The position numbers and the translations under genes were made by a program. DNA of 64,000 nt, taken from Phoronis australis (lineage: Eukaryota > Phoronida > Phoronidae). Under the pieces are notes generated by a model. It did no database searches. It was not told where the DNA came from and was given only the letters and a program-made list of their open reading frames with translations. Shown here in pieces: positions 1 through 11,200 of the stretch (its first letter is position 1; every line of letters starts with the position of its first letter). The stretch is from positions 796,161 through 860,160 of the forward strand of contig NMRA01000077.1 in NCBI GenBank assembly GCA_002633005.1, in the 5' to 3' direction.

Positions 1-144
1 GTACTCTGCCTCGTTATACTCGGGCTCAAACATGTACCCACCCACTGAATGTCCGTGAAAAAATTCCTCGTCACCACTGCTGTGAACAAGGTCTCCGTCA
101 CTCACACTACTGTCACTGTGATAAGGGTCACTGACTCCAGCCAT
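1..144 (-). CDS. First coding exon of an unidentified gene, truncated by window edge
   Basis: The minus strand is open from an ATG at 144 to the window edge (48 codons, no stop). The peptide starts MAGVSDPYHSDSSVSDGDLV and is rich in Ser and acidic residues, then has a GYMFEPEY segment. From memory, short acidic leaders followed by a Y-x-FEPE motif are common at the N-terminus of the marine-invertebrate proteins labelled P2X7-like (P2RX7 C-terminal domain family); this is a weak resemblance, not an identification. Support for a real gene start is the upstream ETS/CRE-like promoter near 350. The function is unknown. Confidence 0.45.
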   Translation of the reverse strand, partial: MAGVSDPYHSDSSVSDGDLVHSSGDEEFFHGHSVGGYMFEPEYNEAEY

Positions 145-339
145 TTTCAGCTTACAACACACTAAACAATCCCTAAATCCAACGTAGTTGAGTTCTCTAC
201 TAACCTATCTTGCCGCAGAATACTCGCCGATGGAAAGTGGTGGCGACAATTGTTGAAAAACAGCACAAAACAAAAGTGGAATAGAACAGATTCGCACGGT
301 AAAGTCAACGCAAAACCAAGTCGCGGGAAACGCTTGCCT

Positions 340-365
340 CCTAAAACGTCACTTCCGGAGTAGCG
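340..365 (-). promoter_or_regulatory. ETS/CRE-like promoter element of the left-edge gene
   Basis: On the minus strand the sequence reads CCGGAAGTGACGT (about 346-358), a fused ETS (CCGGAAGT) and CRE (TGACGT) site typical of TATA-less housekeeping promoters. It lies about 200 bp upstream of the ATG at 144, in a locally GC-richer stretch. Confidence 0.45.
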
Positions 366-1296
366 GACGAGTACTTTATAAAATTACGAAAAGCTGTAAT
401 TAAGTGGAAAATATGTCTAGAATAACCAACCAACCTTATTTTAGCTCAAAATGACATGGAAAAAGGTTGCCTTCGCCTTTAAGCATTGTCTCCGGTGCTA
501 CAACAAACAATGTGAAGGAACATTAAGCATTGACTCCCCTGGTACAACAAACTATGTGAAGGAACATTAAGCATTGTCTCCCCTGCTACAACAGTGGCTA
601 ATCTATTCATAACTGCCATGCACCTTACCACATTCAACTTTCTTTGTGAATTGTGAAACTCATATAGTGCTTTTAGGCAATAGAGAGAAACTGGAGATTA
701 AAAAACATTAAACCAGACACTTAAATCAATACTGCTCTTTATTATCACAGACTCTTATTATTCAAAAATTAAAGTTTGGGCCAGAAAAGAATAGTTGGTT
801 CATGTCTGTATCCCCCACTCATTTCAAGAACTGCACTCACCAACCAGATAATCCAAAAAATGTCGGACTGCATTAATTTTGTAAAAAGCTGCACAAAGAC
901 ATGTGTATTGTAAGCAAGGTTTGACAGGCCATAAATGTGTATTGTAAGCAAGGTTTGACAGGTCATAAATTCACAAGGGAGGAGTAAAGAACAAATTCAG
1001 CATCACTTTGCTCACCTCAGATGCTTTTATTTTGAAAATGTGAGCAGCTTAAAAAAAAAACTGCACCATGGACTCAACTGTCCAAAAAAACACAGACCAG
1101 ATCCAACTATGCTTTTCTCCTCAACAGCTTTAAGCAATTCATCTCGTTTTGGCACAAGGATCACTGTTCAGCATGTCAAGAAAAATAATTGGTGTTAAGC
1201 TGCAACCATCATCAGGATAGTTGTACCAGCTATAACCACCCTACTTTCCATACTCAAACACCATTCTATTCTGAATTTGTTTCAAGGGGCCACTTT
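366..1296. other. Intergenic spacer / UMAD1-like 3' UTR
   Basis: No gene is seen. It holds three imperfect copies of a unit containing 'gtgaaggaacattaagcattg' elements (about 480-590) and a two-copy tandem duplication (about 900-967). AATAAA signals on the minus strand (tttatt on plus at 1026-1031 and 738-743) are candidate polyadenylation sites of the UMA-domain gene that ends at 1297. Confidence 0.4.
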
Positions 1297-1725
1297 TCAC
1301 ATTTCATATTCTTGCAAAATTTGTAACTCTAATGTAAAATTGTACTCAAAGTCACGCATGTTTGAACAGGGTAAAGTCAGAGCACCATCAACCTTGTTTA
1401 GCGACAGACTGCTCTCTAATACTGGAGACAGTTTAAATGGTATTCCAGCCACTATTGACCAGGATGAGCTATCTGCATTGAATTCATGTGATAAATGATT
1501 AGTAGCCACTGCTTCATCCGATTGTCCTAAAGAGGTTATGCGTTCATGGTTAGTCCGCCAAGATGGCATGCCCTGAGCCTCCCTGTATGTTGGTAAAACA
1601 GTGTCTCTGCCAGACTGCAGTGATGGGCTACTGACATTGTTCATGTAGTTAATATAGGCACTTGTTTGAGCACCTGGGTATTGAGGCTGAGGCTGTCTGA
1701 AGGGGTTGTGGTAGTTCACTGGAAC
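1297..1725 (-). CDS. UMAD1: UMAD1-like terminal coding exon with UMA domain
   Basis: The acceptor TTCATTGTAG precedes GTTCCAGTGAAC; the exon runs 142 codons to a TGA at 1297-1299. It begins VPVNYHNPFRQPQPQYPG (NPF motif, Pro/Gln-rich) and ends with the UMA domain. Confidence 0.8.
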   Translation of the reverse strand, partial: VPVNYHNPFRQPQPQYPGAQTSAYINYMNNVSSPSLQSGRDTVLPTYREAQGMPSWRTNHERITSLGQSDEAVATNHLSHEFNADSSSWSIVAGIPFKLSPVLESSLSLNKVDGALTLPCSNMRDFEYNFTLELQILQEYEM

Positions 1726-4666
1726 CTACAATGAATGAAGTTCAATCACTGCTCACCAATATACATTTAATAAACTAGCACAGACAGAAATATTTTGCAA
1801 GATTCTGAGATACTGGAGGTGCCATCCAGAGAGAGGCAGTCTATTTTCAAGAATCGGTCTATATGTCAAAATTCAAAACAACTTCATTTTTGCACATAGA
1901 TAGGTATCCTAACAAAAATATAAATGCCACATTTTGAGTACTCAATGATCCCTAATTTTGCCCCTGGAGCATTGGACCGCAGTTGATCATATCAGCCGTC
2001 TCGAAAATTGTATGTTTTCAGCAACGAAAATGAGTAACTTACAAAATAGATTGAAAGTTGAGCTTTGGTGGCTGGAATAACCAATGTATACTGGGCATAA
2101 TAAATGGTATTTATTCAAATTTGACCGATTTGTGCCAGACAGGGGAGATAATCCACAGACCACTTTTTGTATCTAATTTTAGTGGCTGTTTTTGTCACCC
2201 TCTTACTACCATATTGCACCTTGTAACTTTGTGTAACTTTTTGAACATACAGCTAAAGAGTTATTCTTGACGACTGAGCAAAAAAATGTCTTTCCTGAAC
2301 TTTACAGTTTAGTGAAAATTGTCTGACAAAACTGTTTAAATTGTTAAAAGGAAATAAACAACTTTGAAGTTTGAACTTATAAGAATTGTTGTTTGTAAAA
2401 ACTGGTAGAGGGTCTCATGTGCTTAAAACGGGGAACGAAGGTCCTTCCTGTTCGTTTATAGAGTTTTCAACAAAAAATGCAGTAACAAAAGCCTTGCGGC
2501 TTAAGTCAGTCACACTAAAGACACTTCAGAACATCTGAGATAACTGTAAAGTACCTCATAAATCAAGGCCAGTGCCAGAGGATGAGCTCCTACTAGCCAA
2601 AGTAAGTAAATTTGTGACTGAGCAGGACTAGTAGTGGAAGCAAATCCTATACGATGTTCACCGAAGAGAATTTGGTGCCAGTTTTCACCCAAGCAGAATG
2701 TGTCTATACCCTGAACACCTAAAAGGTAGTCAATCCAGTGGTGTCGACACCTTAAGTGGCACCCCCCCACCCCTACTGATCAGTAGCTAGGTTCGCGCTA
2801 CGCGCTTGCCATTGGCGAAGTCTGAGAGGCACTTGCGATGGTAGAGATCAGTCCATTTGCCAACTTGGCAAATGCTTTCTCACCTTGACCACAAAATTAA
2901 TTTCGGGAAACCTACTCGCATGTCGACTCACAGTCATGTCGAACCAAGTCGCGCTGCAAACAACATTCTTACTTCGAATTGATTTTTAGGTCAACATCAC
3001 TGAAGTGCCCATGTGGCCGGCCTACCCCCGCCATAACCCAGGGATAGGAGGAACTCCAACTTTTTTTAAGGGCGACATCATTTAAATGTCCATATGGCAG
3101 GTGTACACACGCAGTAACTCGGGTATAGGGGGAAACATGCCCTAACTATTTAGGTTACAATAAAACCCTTGTTGGCTAACATTCCCTCTAGGTTATTAGG
3201 TTGCTATGACCTTGATATGTTGATCATTTGGTTTTGTCTTAAGGCAAACATCTTTTCTTATAATACATTTATGAAAAGGACTTGTGCGTAACATGAAATA
3301 TTAAAAAGTTCGTTCAGTGTAACTGTGTTTTTGGGGTTGAGAAAAAAGAAAGTGTTTGGCTAATAACTTTTTTTTAAATGGCAAAAAGTTTTCAGAGGCT
3401 TTAGCCATTTCGGCTGACAACTTTAAAAGCCTAGTGCAAGCCTAGAGTAGCTGTGTAACCCCTCAGGTAATAGATGCCTGGTGTCCCCTTGGACTGGACA
3501 ACACCTGTTTAGCACCTTCCCTTTGGCAGGCACCTAGGGGTGCCTGACCCCCCTTTGCTACGCCACTGAGGCAGTCACAAGGTATGTTTGAAGGACAGAC
3601 CATTACTTATGTTGAACTTTGTTGACCTAATGTCTGTCATGACCTGAGTCATTAATAAAATTGTCTTTCATCAATTGTTTTCTATTGACCTTGAATGTTT
3701 GCCTTACTTTCAGAAATATTCGATCTGGGGGGGGGGGAAGGGGGTGCAAAAGCCAAATTTCTGGCGACCAGTAGAGATTAAAATTAGTAGCAACTTCCAG
3801 GGACATTACAATATGAACGCAAAATTACAATGAGTTTTGACCGAGTTGACAAATTTTTTACAGAAGGTCACAGCCCCCTTGGGGCTCTCACCACTAGGAT
3901 AAAAAACGAGAGCAAGGTATATTGGGCTATCCATGCTCAAGATCCAAACTTTTCGTAATGTTCTTCTATTTCTGAGGTACAAAAGTATGTGCACATTGCA
4001 GCCAATCGTGCCATGTGGTTATAGCATTATCTTAGGTATCCCTAATTACCCACAGGCGTTCTTAGCGTCTGATTGTCCCCAATACACTACTACAAGGTAT
4101 GACACTCAGGACTAGAAATTCCACGGATGTTTTCCTTCAGCCATCCATATCAAACACCAAAGGTTTTTGTGCTTGACTGCAAATCTGTTGCAAACGCGCT
4201 GGAGCAGGCCACCGTGAATGGTATTAGAAAAGGAAGAAATGCTCACGGTTTGTTGAACCCGTGTTTTGTGTAAATTTATTGTGTTTTGTGTTTGATAGGG
4301 ATAGCTGAAGTGAATCACCCAAGGAATTTCTAGTCCCGAGTGTCAAACCTTATAGTATTATATAGTGTATTGGAGGCAAACAAAAGCTGAGGACACCTGT
4401 GTAATTACTGAGGTTGTTTCAAATGCAGATAATTTAGACCTCTGAAATGCAGGATTACCAATACACTATGTAAAGCACTTCACCTGTGCATTATCATATG
4501 ATGGCGGCCGATCAATATGTAAACCTTGACCAGGCTGTAATGTAGATCTCTCTTCGGAAGTCTCTCCAACAACCAGGAAGCCATCTTCCATTCTATCATT
4601 CCGAGATCTCGGTTGTCGTGTATTTTGGGGTCCTAACCCAAACAGTTGACTCAAGAAAGCAGCCAT
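1297..4666 (-). CDS. UMAD1: UMA-domain protein, UMAD1-like (2 coding exons)
   Basis: Two coding exons, complement(1297..1725, 4484..4666), join in phase 0 to give 203 residues. Residues 27-40 (MEDGFLVVGETSEE) match the conserved DGFvllGdT segment near the N-terminus of human UMAD1. The C-terminal ~45 residues (IPFKLSPVL ... FEYNFTLELQIL) fit the UMA domain shared by UBAP1, MVB12 and UMAD1, which is associated with the ESCRT-I complex of multivesicular-body sorting. A PPSY motif (residues 54-57, PPxY type, a WW-domain ligand in NEDD4-family ligases) and an NPF motif (EH-domain ligand) lie between. The protein is longer than human UMAD1 (137 residues as I recall). Head-to-head with RPA3, as in human. 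The assignment rests on both ends of the protein and on synteny; UBAP1/MVB12 are the alternatives. Confidence 0.8.
1726..4483 (-). other. UMAD1-like intron 1
   Basis: A 2.76-kb intron. It holds a diverged two-copy repeat (about 2985-3150, each with a 'ggtcaacatcactgaagtgc'-like start), a GC-rich dispersed-repeat relic (about 3420-3570, ending 'gctacgccactg'), a poly-G run (3727-3737) and a foldback MITE (4079-4373). No other coding sequence is recognised. Confidence 0.5.
4079..4373. mobile_element. Foldback MITE in UMAD1-like intron
   Basis: About 50-bp imperfect terminal inverted repeats: 4079-4123 (CCAATACACTACTACAAGG ... GACTAGAAATTCC) and the reverse complement of 4321-4373 (CCAATACACTATATAATAC ... 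GACTAGAAATTCC). The interior (~200 bp) is non-coding. A solo piece of the same terminus (CCAATACACTATGTAA) sits at about 4458-4473, next to the exon 1 splice donor. Confidence 0.7.
4484..4666 (-). CDS. UMAD1: UMAD1-like first coding exon
   Basis: 61 codons from the ATG at 4666 (MAAFLSQLFGLGPQ) to ...PPSYDNAQ, with donor CAG|GTGAAG. A possible 5' UTR acceptor (TTTCAG) lies about 30-40 bases upstream of the ATG, so a non-coding first exon nearer the shared promoter is likely. Confidence 0.8.
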
Positions 4667-5115
4667 TAGGAAATTTTGATTTCAAGGCTGAGTGTTTTCT
4701 GCTGAAATAAAGGACAGTTATAAGTAAGAAAAGACATTGAACTGTGAATCACAGTGTGATTCATGAACTTGCGCAAATTATCATGAGACACGACGTGTGA
4801 AGACAAATATACCATACGTGTTGAAAAATCACTGAATGAGTGGATGGTAATAGTTTGATCTTAACTGCCACAAACATGCATGCTACTCACATGTATAATC
4901 ATACGACGTCATAAAATTTCGTTGAACACAAGTTCCTGATTGATAATCACTTAAAACAAAGTTATGTTTACGTTGTTGGCTTCCGGAAGTTTTGTAATCC
5001 ACCATGTTGCATTATGGGTATCCGCATGCGCACGTCGAGTTCCTGCACATTTCCCGCAAATTTTTGGTCGTCGGTAGTCTTGCTCTTGCGTTTTACTCGA
5101 ATCGTGGCCGTTCAA
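4667..5115. promoter_or_regulatory. Bidirectional UMAD1/RPA3 promoter
   Basis: 449 bp separate the two divergent start codons. Visible sites are an ETS palindrome TTCCGGAA (4981-4988), a ZNF143-type core CCCATAATGCA on the minus strand (about 5008-5018), and an NRF1-like CCGCATGCGCAC (5022-5033). There is no TATA box at a sensible place. ETS, NRF1 and ZNF143 sites together are typical of bidirectional housekeeping promoters. Confidence 0.65.
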
Positions 5116-5223
5116 ATGGTTATGGAAATTACTGCTCCAGTGCAACCTGCTGCTCGGGTTGGCGGGAAAATGTTGTCGGAGGTGACAGGGAAATTTGTGT
5201 GCTTAATGGGTAAAGCTAGCGAG
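5116..5223 (+). CDS. RPA3: RPA3 exon 1
   Basis: 36 codons, MVMEITAPVQPAARVGGKM to ...GKASE; donor GAG|GTGCGT. Confidence 0.85.
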
Positions 5224-8200
5224 GTGCGTAAACATGGTAAACGTCACTGTAGCGTAGCCGTAGGGGAAGTTCGGGTAAATTCGGACAAAACCTAGCTGGA
5301 TTTGCTTACCTACTACTGAAGGTTTATGTGTCTGCTAATAACATTAGACGAGTAATGGGATCTCCGCAAATCTCTTGAGAAACCAACCAATGAGATTTTT
5401 CGTTACTAGTTCACTTCCAATGCCTTCGAATTTTAAGAATAATAACAATCATTGTTATTATTCTTAAAATTCGAAGGCATTGTTACAATGGTCAAAATCT
5501 GGGAAATTCGGACGCAGGTGGCGAAAGTCGGACCAGCAAATTCTGAATAGGTAAAACTCAGACAAAATATATAACAGTTGGCTGACTTTATGATTTCACA
5601 TAAAACTGCTTAGTGATGAATTATGCTTCAAGCAAATTCAAGTTCATTTACATGACAAGTGACCTAAATAAAACTTTGAAAAGACAGTGTTCCTACTGCA
5701 GACTTTCGGAATCAGCACGCGAAGCAAGCAGAGCGACATAAGGTGCTGAACATGCCTCATATCTGTTGAAACTTTGTTGTAATTCAATGAGACGATAAAT
5801 AAATTCCTATTATTGTTCAAAGAGGTGAATGATCTCTTCATTTAGTGGTAAGGCATCTTGATTGTTAATATATTTGACGTTTATTTAGACTTGTCCTAAT
5901 TTTATTGCCGTCCGAGTTCCCCAAACTACCCCTACACGTCGCTTTGCCTTCAGTCATTACTTACGAGGTCTTCGCTGTCTTTAAGTCCTTCCAACTCGAA
6001 CAAATACTCCCATTATCAAACTTTTTCTTCGAGCAGTCCTTGGAGCAGTTTATTGGTAACTGGCCATTTTTAACAGGGTGCGCGCTCCTAGCGTGCGCGG
6101 TAAAAATAGGAGTACGCGCAATGTAAAAATGGCCAGTTACCGATTTTGGGAACTGAGCGAAAAAGAGCTTGAAGAAAAAAGTTTGATAATTTGGGAGCAG
6201 TTCTTTGAGTTGGAAGGAATTAAAGACAAACATGGCCTCCTTTGCACAAAAGGTACTTATAGCAATGTGACTTTGATGTTTTAATCAGTGTGAGGCATAA
6301 ATCGCCGTAGCTAGCCAGCTAGCTGTGTGAAGACTATTGTTGAAATACAGCTAGGTACCACTGTGTGTTTTTCTTCCATAGACCTCGAAATTGCTCACTG
6401 CCAGGGTAGTTCTGCTCGTCAACTCGCTGTGTATCGACATGTAGAGCTAAAGACGGGATGGGGTGTATGCAAAATCTGGGAATCAAACGACTCGGCACTC
6501 ACCTTGACCGTTACAGCTGTTTATGTGGAAAACAATCTATTAAACGTCATTTTCTTGTATAATCCTTCGCCTTTTCTGACAAATAAAAGTTATGTTGTCG
6601 TTTCATAAACAATACGCTCGTGACATGCGCCACTTCCTAAGTTTTTGCGACTCGGGAGATAACAATAGGCTTGGCAGCAGCAAAATTTATTCTGAAATTC
6701 GGTTTGCTGGTAACAAAATTTTAGAAACTTATAATGGAACGAAACCAGCTCCGATAATTTGTTGTGACGTGTACGCAACCTCGTGAAAGAACACCAGTTG
6801 GTTAAAGAATTGGCGAAAAAAGAAACTGGCCAATTGGTGACGCAATATTTCAGGGCACCGAAACCCGATGCATAAGAACGCTCCACAACTTTAGCAGCAG
6901 AATAACAGTAGAACGCCATTTTTTCTAACACCGTTAAATAACTTGGTTTACTCAAGGAAGACTAGTTTTTAATGACAATAATTTTGTGTCAGATTTTATC
7001 TTACCACTTTTTTACTCAAATTTGCGCAAAGCTGTATATTTAGTTACAGGTTTGTACCGAGGCTAAATTTGTTGAAAAGCTTCCAGCGTAGGGTCACTGT
7101 CTACAATTTGTTGCCACTTCTTCAATCAGCTGTTCTTCCACGAGGTTGCATACGTGTCCCAACAAATTATCGGAACTGGTTTCATTATGTTACAAGTATG
7201 TCACAACAAATTATCAGAACTGGTTTCATTTTGTTACAAGTTTTTAGTATTTTAACACTAGCAAATGGAATTACAGAACAAACTTTGGTGCTGTGAAGTT
7301 GCCATCGTCTTCCTGAGAGTTTGCAAAAAATTAGGAAATAGCATGTGTGTGTGACACAACCATACTGTTTTCAAAACAAAGTCATACTTTTCATTGTTAC
7401 AAAAGGCAGAGAATTATACAAGAAAATGGCATTTATTAGATTGATTTTCACTTAAATGGCTGTAACGACCAATGTATGTGTTGATTGACTCCCAGATTTT
7501 GCGTGCACCCCTGCCGGTCTGTAGCTCTTCATATTGATACAAGTTTCATGGCGAGGTGACGAGCAGAACTATTTGGGCTGTGTGCAATTTCGAGGTCTGT
7601 CGGAGCTCAACACACGGTGGAACCTAGTTGTAGTTTGACGATAGTCTTCATACAGTTAGCTGGCTGGCTAGCGTTGCTTGAGAAGTTTATTTGAGTTGAG
7701 CTGAAATTGAACAACGGATGAATGAATAAATCAGCAGTGCAGTTGAATATTAAGTGGCACATCTTAACACCGCTAGCATGAGTGAAAGACTTAGGCCTAT
7801 TGTTTACCATCTGACTCCAAATTCACAGCGACTTGATATTAGTATTTTCTGAATCTTCTCTTACCCTTAAGGTAAAACGTTGGCAGAGTCCGATTTGGCA
7901 AGTACCAAGCTGAAATTGCTGTTGGCAACCTGAGCAGATTTTGTTTATCCACAGGCGCTCAAACCACACTCTTGACTAGCACCTACACAGGCAAGGGAGT
8001 GACTCGCCAGAGGTCGTGAACTTCCGCAAAGTGAGATTTGAGTGCCTGTGGTTTCCTCATCTGCTTTTCATGACAATGGCGATGAAAAAATTTGTGGCAC
8101 CCAGACGCAAAATTAAAAACGGCAGGGGGAATAGTAGTGACCCAGTGTTCTCCACGACCTGTTTTGACTCGACGCGGTAACGAGTTTGGATTTTGCTGCG

Positions 8201-11200
8201 TTGAGTTTGGGAAAAGCGTCAATTTTAAAAATTGCTGCGCCAGGTTTAAAACTTTGGCTGGCTTGGTACTCCCGGCTTCAGTCCACCGCTGCCTGGCGAT
8301 CGTCGACAGGGCAGCTTGAATAAAAATATAGTTTCGACTCAACAAATTATCTGAAATCCTCATTTAAGTGTTCCAAATAGCGTCCCTAAGATTTTAAGTT
8401 CCTGTGGAGTGGGTATTAATATAAGATTGTTCCCAGCAACATTAGAAAAATCTGTGGAACATACATGTAGTCACGTGACCTTTGTTTTGAAAATTGTCTG
8501 CGTGTGTGAGTGAGCGAAGGCGTGCGTGTCTTCAGCGTTCATTTGCCAGAGTAAACACAATGTAAACCTAAAGATTTAGGTGTACGTTGTAGGCCTAACT
8601 AAAGAAATAACACAAGCAGTATCACGAGAATGCGTTTTATATAGCACTTGCTAATCACATCTATGGTTAAAACGTGGGAGAATTGTCTCGGTAGGTCCTA
8701 AGGCTGAATGACATTGAGTAGCCGCCTGACTGGATGTGTGATAGTCTTGAGTTATTTTTGGGGAGATTCGGGGGCGAAGGTTTCCCCTATCCGTGGAGCA
8801 TTTTATCAGGTATTTTACTTTAAAAACACCAATTATGAATACATTAAACAAGTGATTAATAAAGCAATCCCTCTTAAAAATAACGCAACAGTTTTTACAG
8901 CATTAGAAACTTTCTGAAATTCATGCCAATATTTATTTCTTGCCGATATGCTACCAGTAGTTTCATGGATAGTTTCTGAAGACTAATGTCTGCGATGACA
9001 AGTGACAGGTATGTAGCGTGCGTTTCTTGGCCACGTGCTTTTAACAAAGTTTTTTATTCGTGAGACAGTCGTCAGCTGAATGGGCACTTTGAGTACGATT
9101 CACGGTTTTTACGTGTAGGCCCTACGAAGTGTCAAATAGTAGGTCACACCCGACCAGTTCAGTGTACATTTTTGAAACACATAAATACCTCCAGTGAAGA
9201 TGTTAAGGCTATAGACAGTGTTGACTACTGATATTGAATTCTAGAAATGTGCGTCTAGTTTGGAATTGGTATCGTGGAGAATACTGCGACCATAGGAAAT
9301 GGTGGCAATGGGAGGAGAGAATAGCGGCGAGGCGAAAATGGTGCCCCCAATAATTTACGTCTTACATGCTTGGAAACAAAATATGTTTGTTGTTATGCAG
9401 AGGCAAACTCATCTTTAGATTATAGTATATCGTCAAACCCTTAGACTATTTGTTAAGTTAACTCTTACTTGTGTTAGTTTATGTTTTCATAAAGATTCAC
9501 ATAAAATATTACGGTATCTCAGTGGTGCAGCTGCTATCTTATCTCCTGGTCACCAAATCGATTTCAAGCGCCACAGCTGCACCCCCCCTCGTCGCCAGGG
9601 ACGTCGGCAATCTAAAGCCCCCATCCCCTCTCATTAATGTTGGGGCCATGCCATGGTAGTTTGCCCTCCTCACCTGTTGGATTATCGCCGTGCACACCTT
9701 TACTTTCCAGTATCATAAGAAATTAATGAATAAGTAACACTACATTAAAAATCCCTAGTTTCTCACTATAACTGTCTTGTTTCTTTGCCATTTTTGTGGT
9801 TGTGACCTACTAGACCTAGCCCAGCCGCCGCCGCGTGGTTAGCATTGCAATCGGCCGCGTTGCAAGTAACACCTATTGGACCTCTGTGGTACTAAAAATT
9901 TTGGCAACCTGTAATTCAAAATGGCGAACTGAGATTTGACCCAACTCGCCAATTACGAGTTGAGTGTTTTCTTAATGCAAAGCTGGATATTTCACTTTTC
10001 ATTTCACTGCAACTCTGCAGTTCTTGCAAGGAAAATTACATCAAAATGTGGGAGGTCTGAAAGTGCGCAGGATTATGCAACTCATGACCTTCAGATGGCA
10101 ACTACCTCGTACCTGTTGAAAAAAATAATCTGATGGGCGCCATTTTATTACATCTTTATCTCTCACTTTTGTAACAAAGGAAAATCAGGTGTCGCTTTGA
10201 AAGCGGTATGCTTGTGATATGTGCCATTTGCCCGATTTTTGGTTTGGTAAAGTGACATCCTTTAGGAGATGGTGATAACTTTGCCAAAACAAAATTTTGC
10301 TCAGAATTTTGATTGCTTGTAATGAAATACTGAAAGTAGACAATATGAAACCACTTGTGGCAATTTGTTATGAACTATGTGCAAACGTGTACAAAAAGAA
10401 CGTAGAAACTGACGAACAGATGTCGCTCTATTTCACTCGAAGTTGACACATATGATTGCTCTAGAAATTGAATTGCAGAATAACAGACTTGCGGCATTAT
10501 TTCCGTACTGCTAACCAACTTTGTTTAACTCAAGGAAGAGTGTAACTGTTGTGCAAAGCTGTATCAATACACAGCTTTGGAATGATCTAGGTAAAAAGTG
10601 AAGACAACAAAATATTGCACTAAGCTAATGTCATTGAAATTACGCTTTTCCTTGAGTAAGCTAATTTGGTTATCAGCGCGAAAGAATGCCTTTAGTCCAG
10701 TATTCTGCAGTTCAGCCTGTAGAGTGATCATCAGGGTCAATGAAATTGAACTCTATTTGCTGGCAAATCTATTTTCGTTGATTCTTCAATCCACTGTTCT
10801 TTTTAAGTTTTCACTCAGTTAAAAACAAATTAGTAAAAGTGGTTTCACCTAGTTGGTGGTACGTTATTGCAAGCGTATCAAAGATTCTTTGGTGATGTAT
10901 ACTGTTGGATCCATTTGCCTTTTGGTTTGTCTGTTCTCTCTGAAATATTTGTCACGAAGATCACTCACGCTCTCTTTGTTCTCCCTAGTGCTGTGTGCAT
11001 TGCAAATGACACTTGTGTCTTAAATTTGGTTGAGTGTCTCCCTTGACTTCAGAACTTCAATTTGAACATGTCAAAATGCACCCTGAAACCTCAAATTGTG
11101 TGCTAAACCATGAGCAGTAACTTGGGGTTCTTTTTGTTGCAGCCCAGCAGTGACGGAAGGTCTTTCAAACTTCAGACAACAGATGGCACTATGGTCTTGG

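Larger units (their letters stand above)
5224..11142 (+). other. RPA3 intron 1 with several inverted repeats
   Basis: 5.9 kb. It contains a perfect 65-bp palindrome (5418-5482), a short inverted repeat (about 5975-6225) and a long inverted repeat (about 6305-7680). The rest (7700-11140) is AT-rich; I see no gene or clear element in it beyond scattered diverged copies of sequence related to the 6.7-kb arm (for example around 10340-10560). Confidence 0.5.

Noticed and set aside
8092-8363. Overlapping open frames on both strands in RPA3 intron 1
   Set aside because: A locally GC-richer patch; neither strand has splice sites, homology or repeat structure that I can support.
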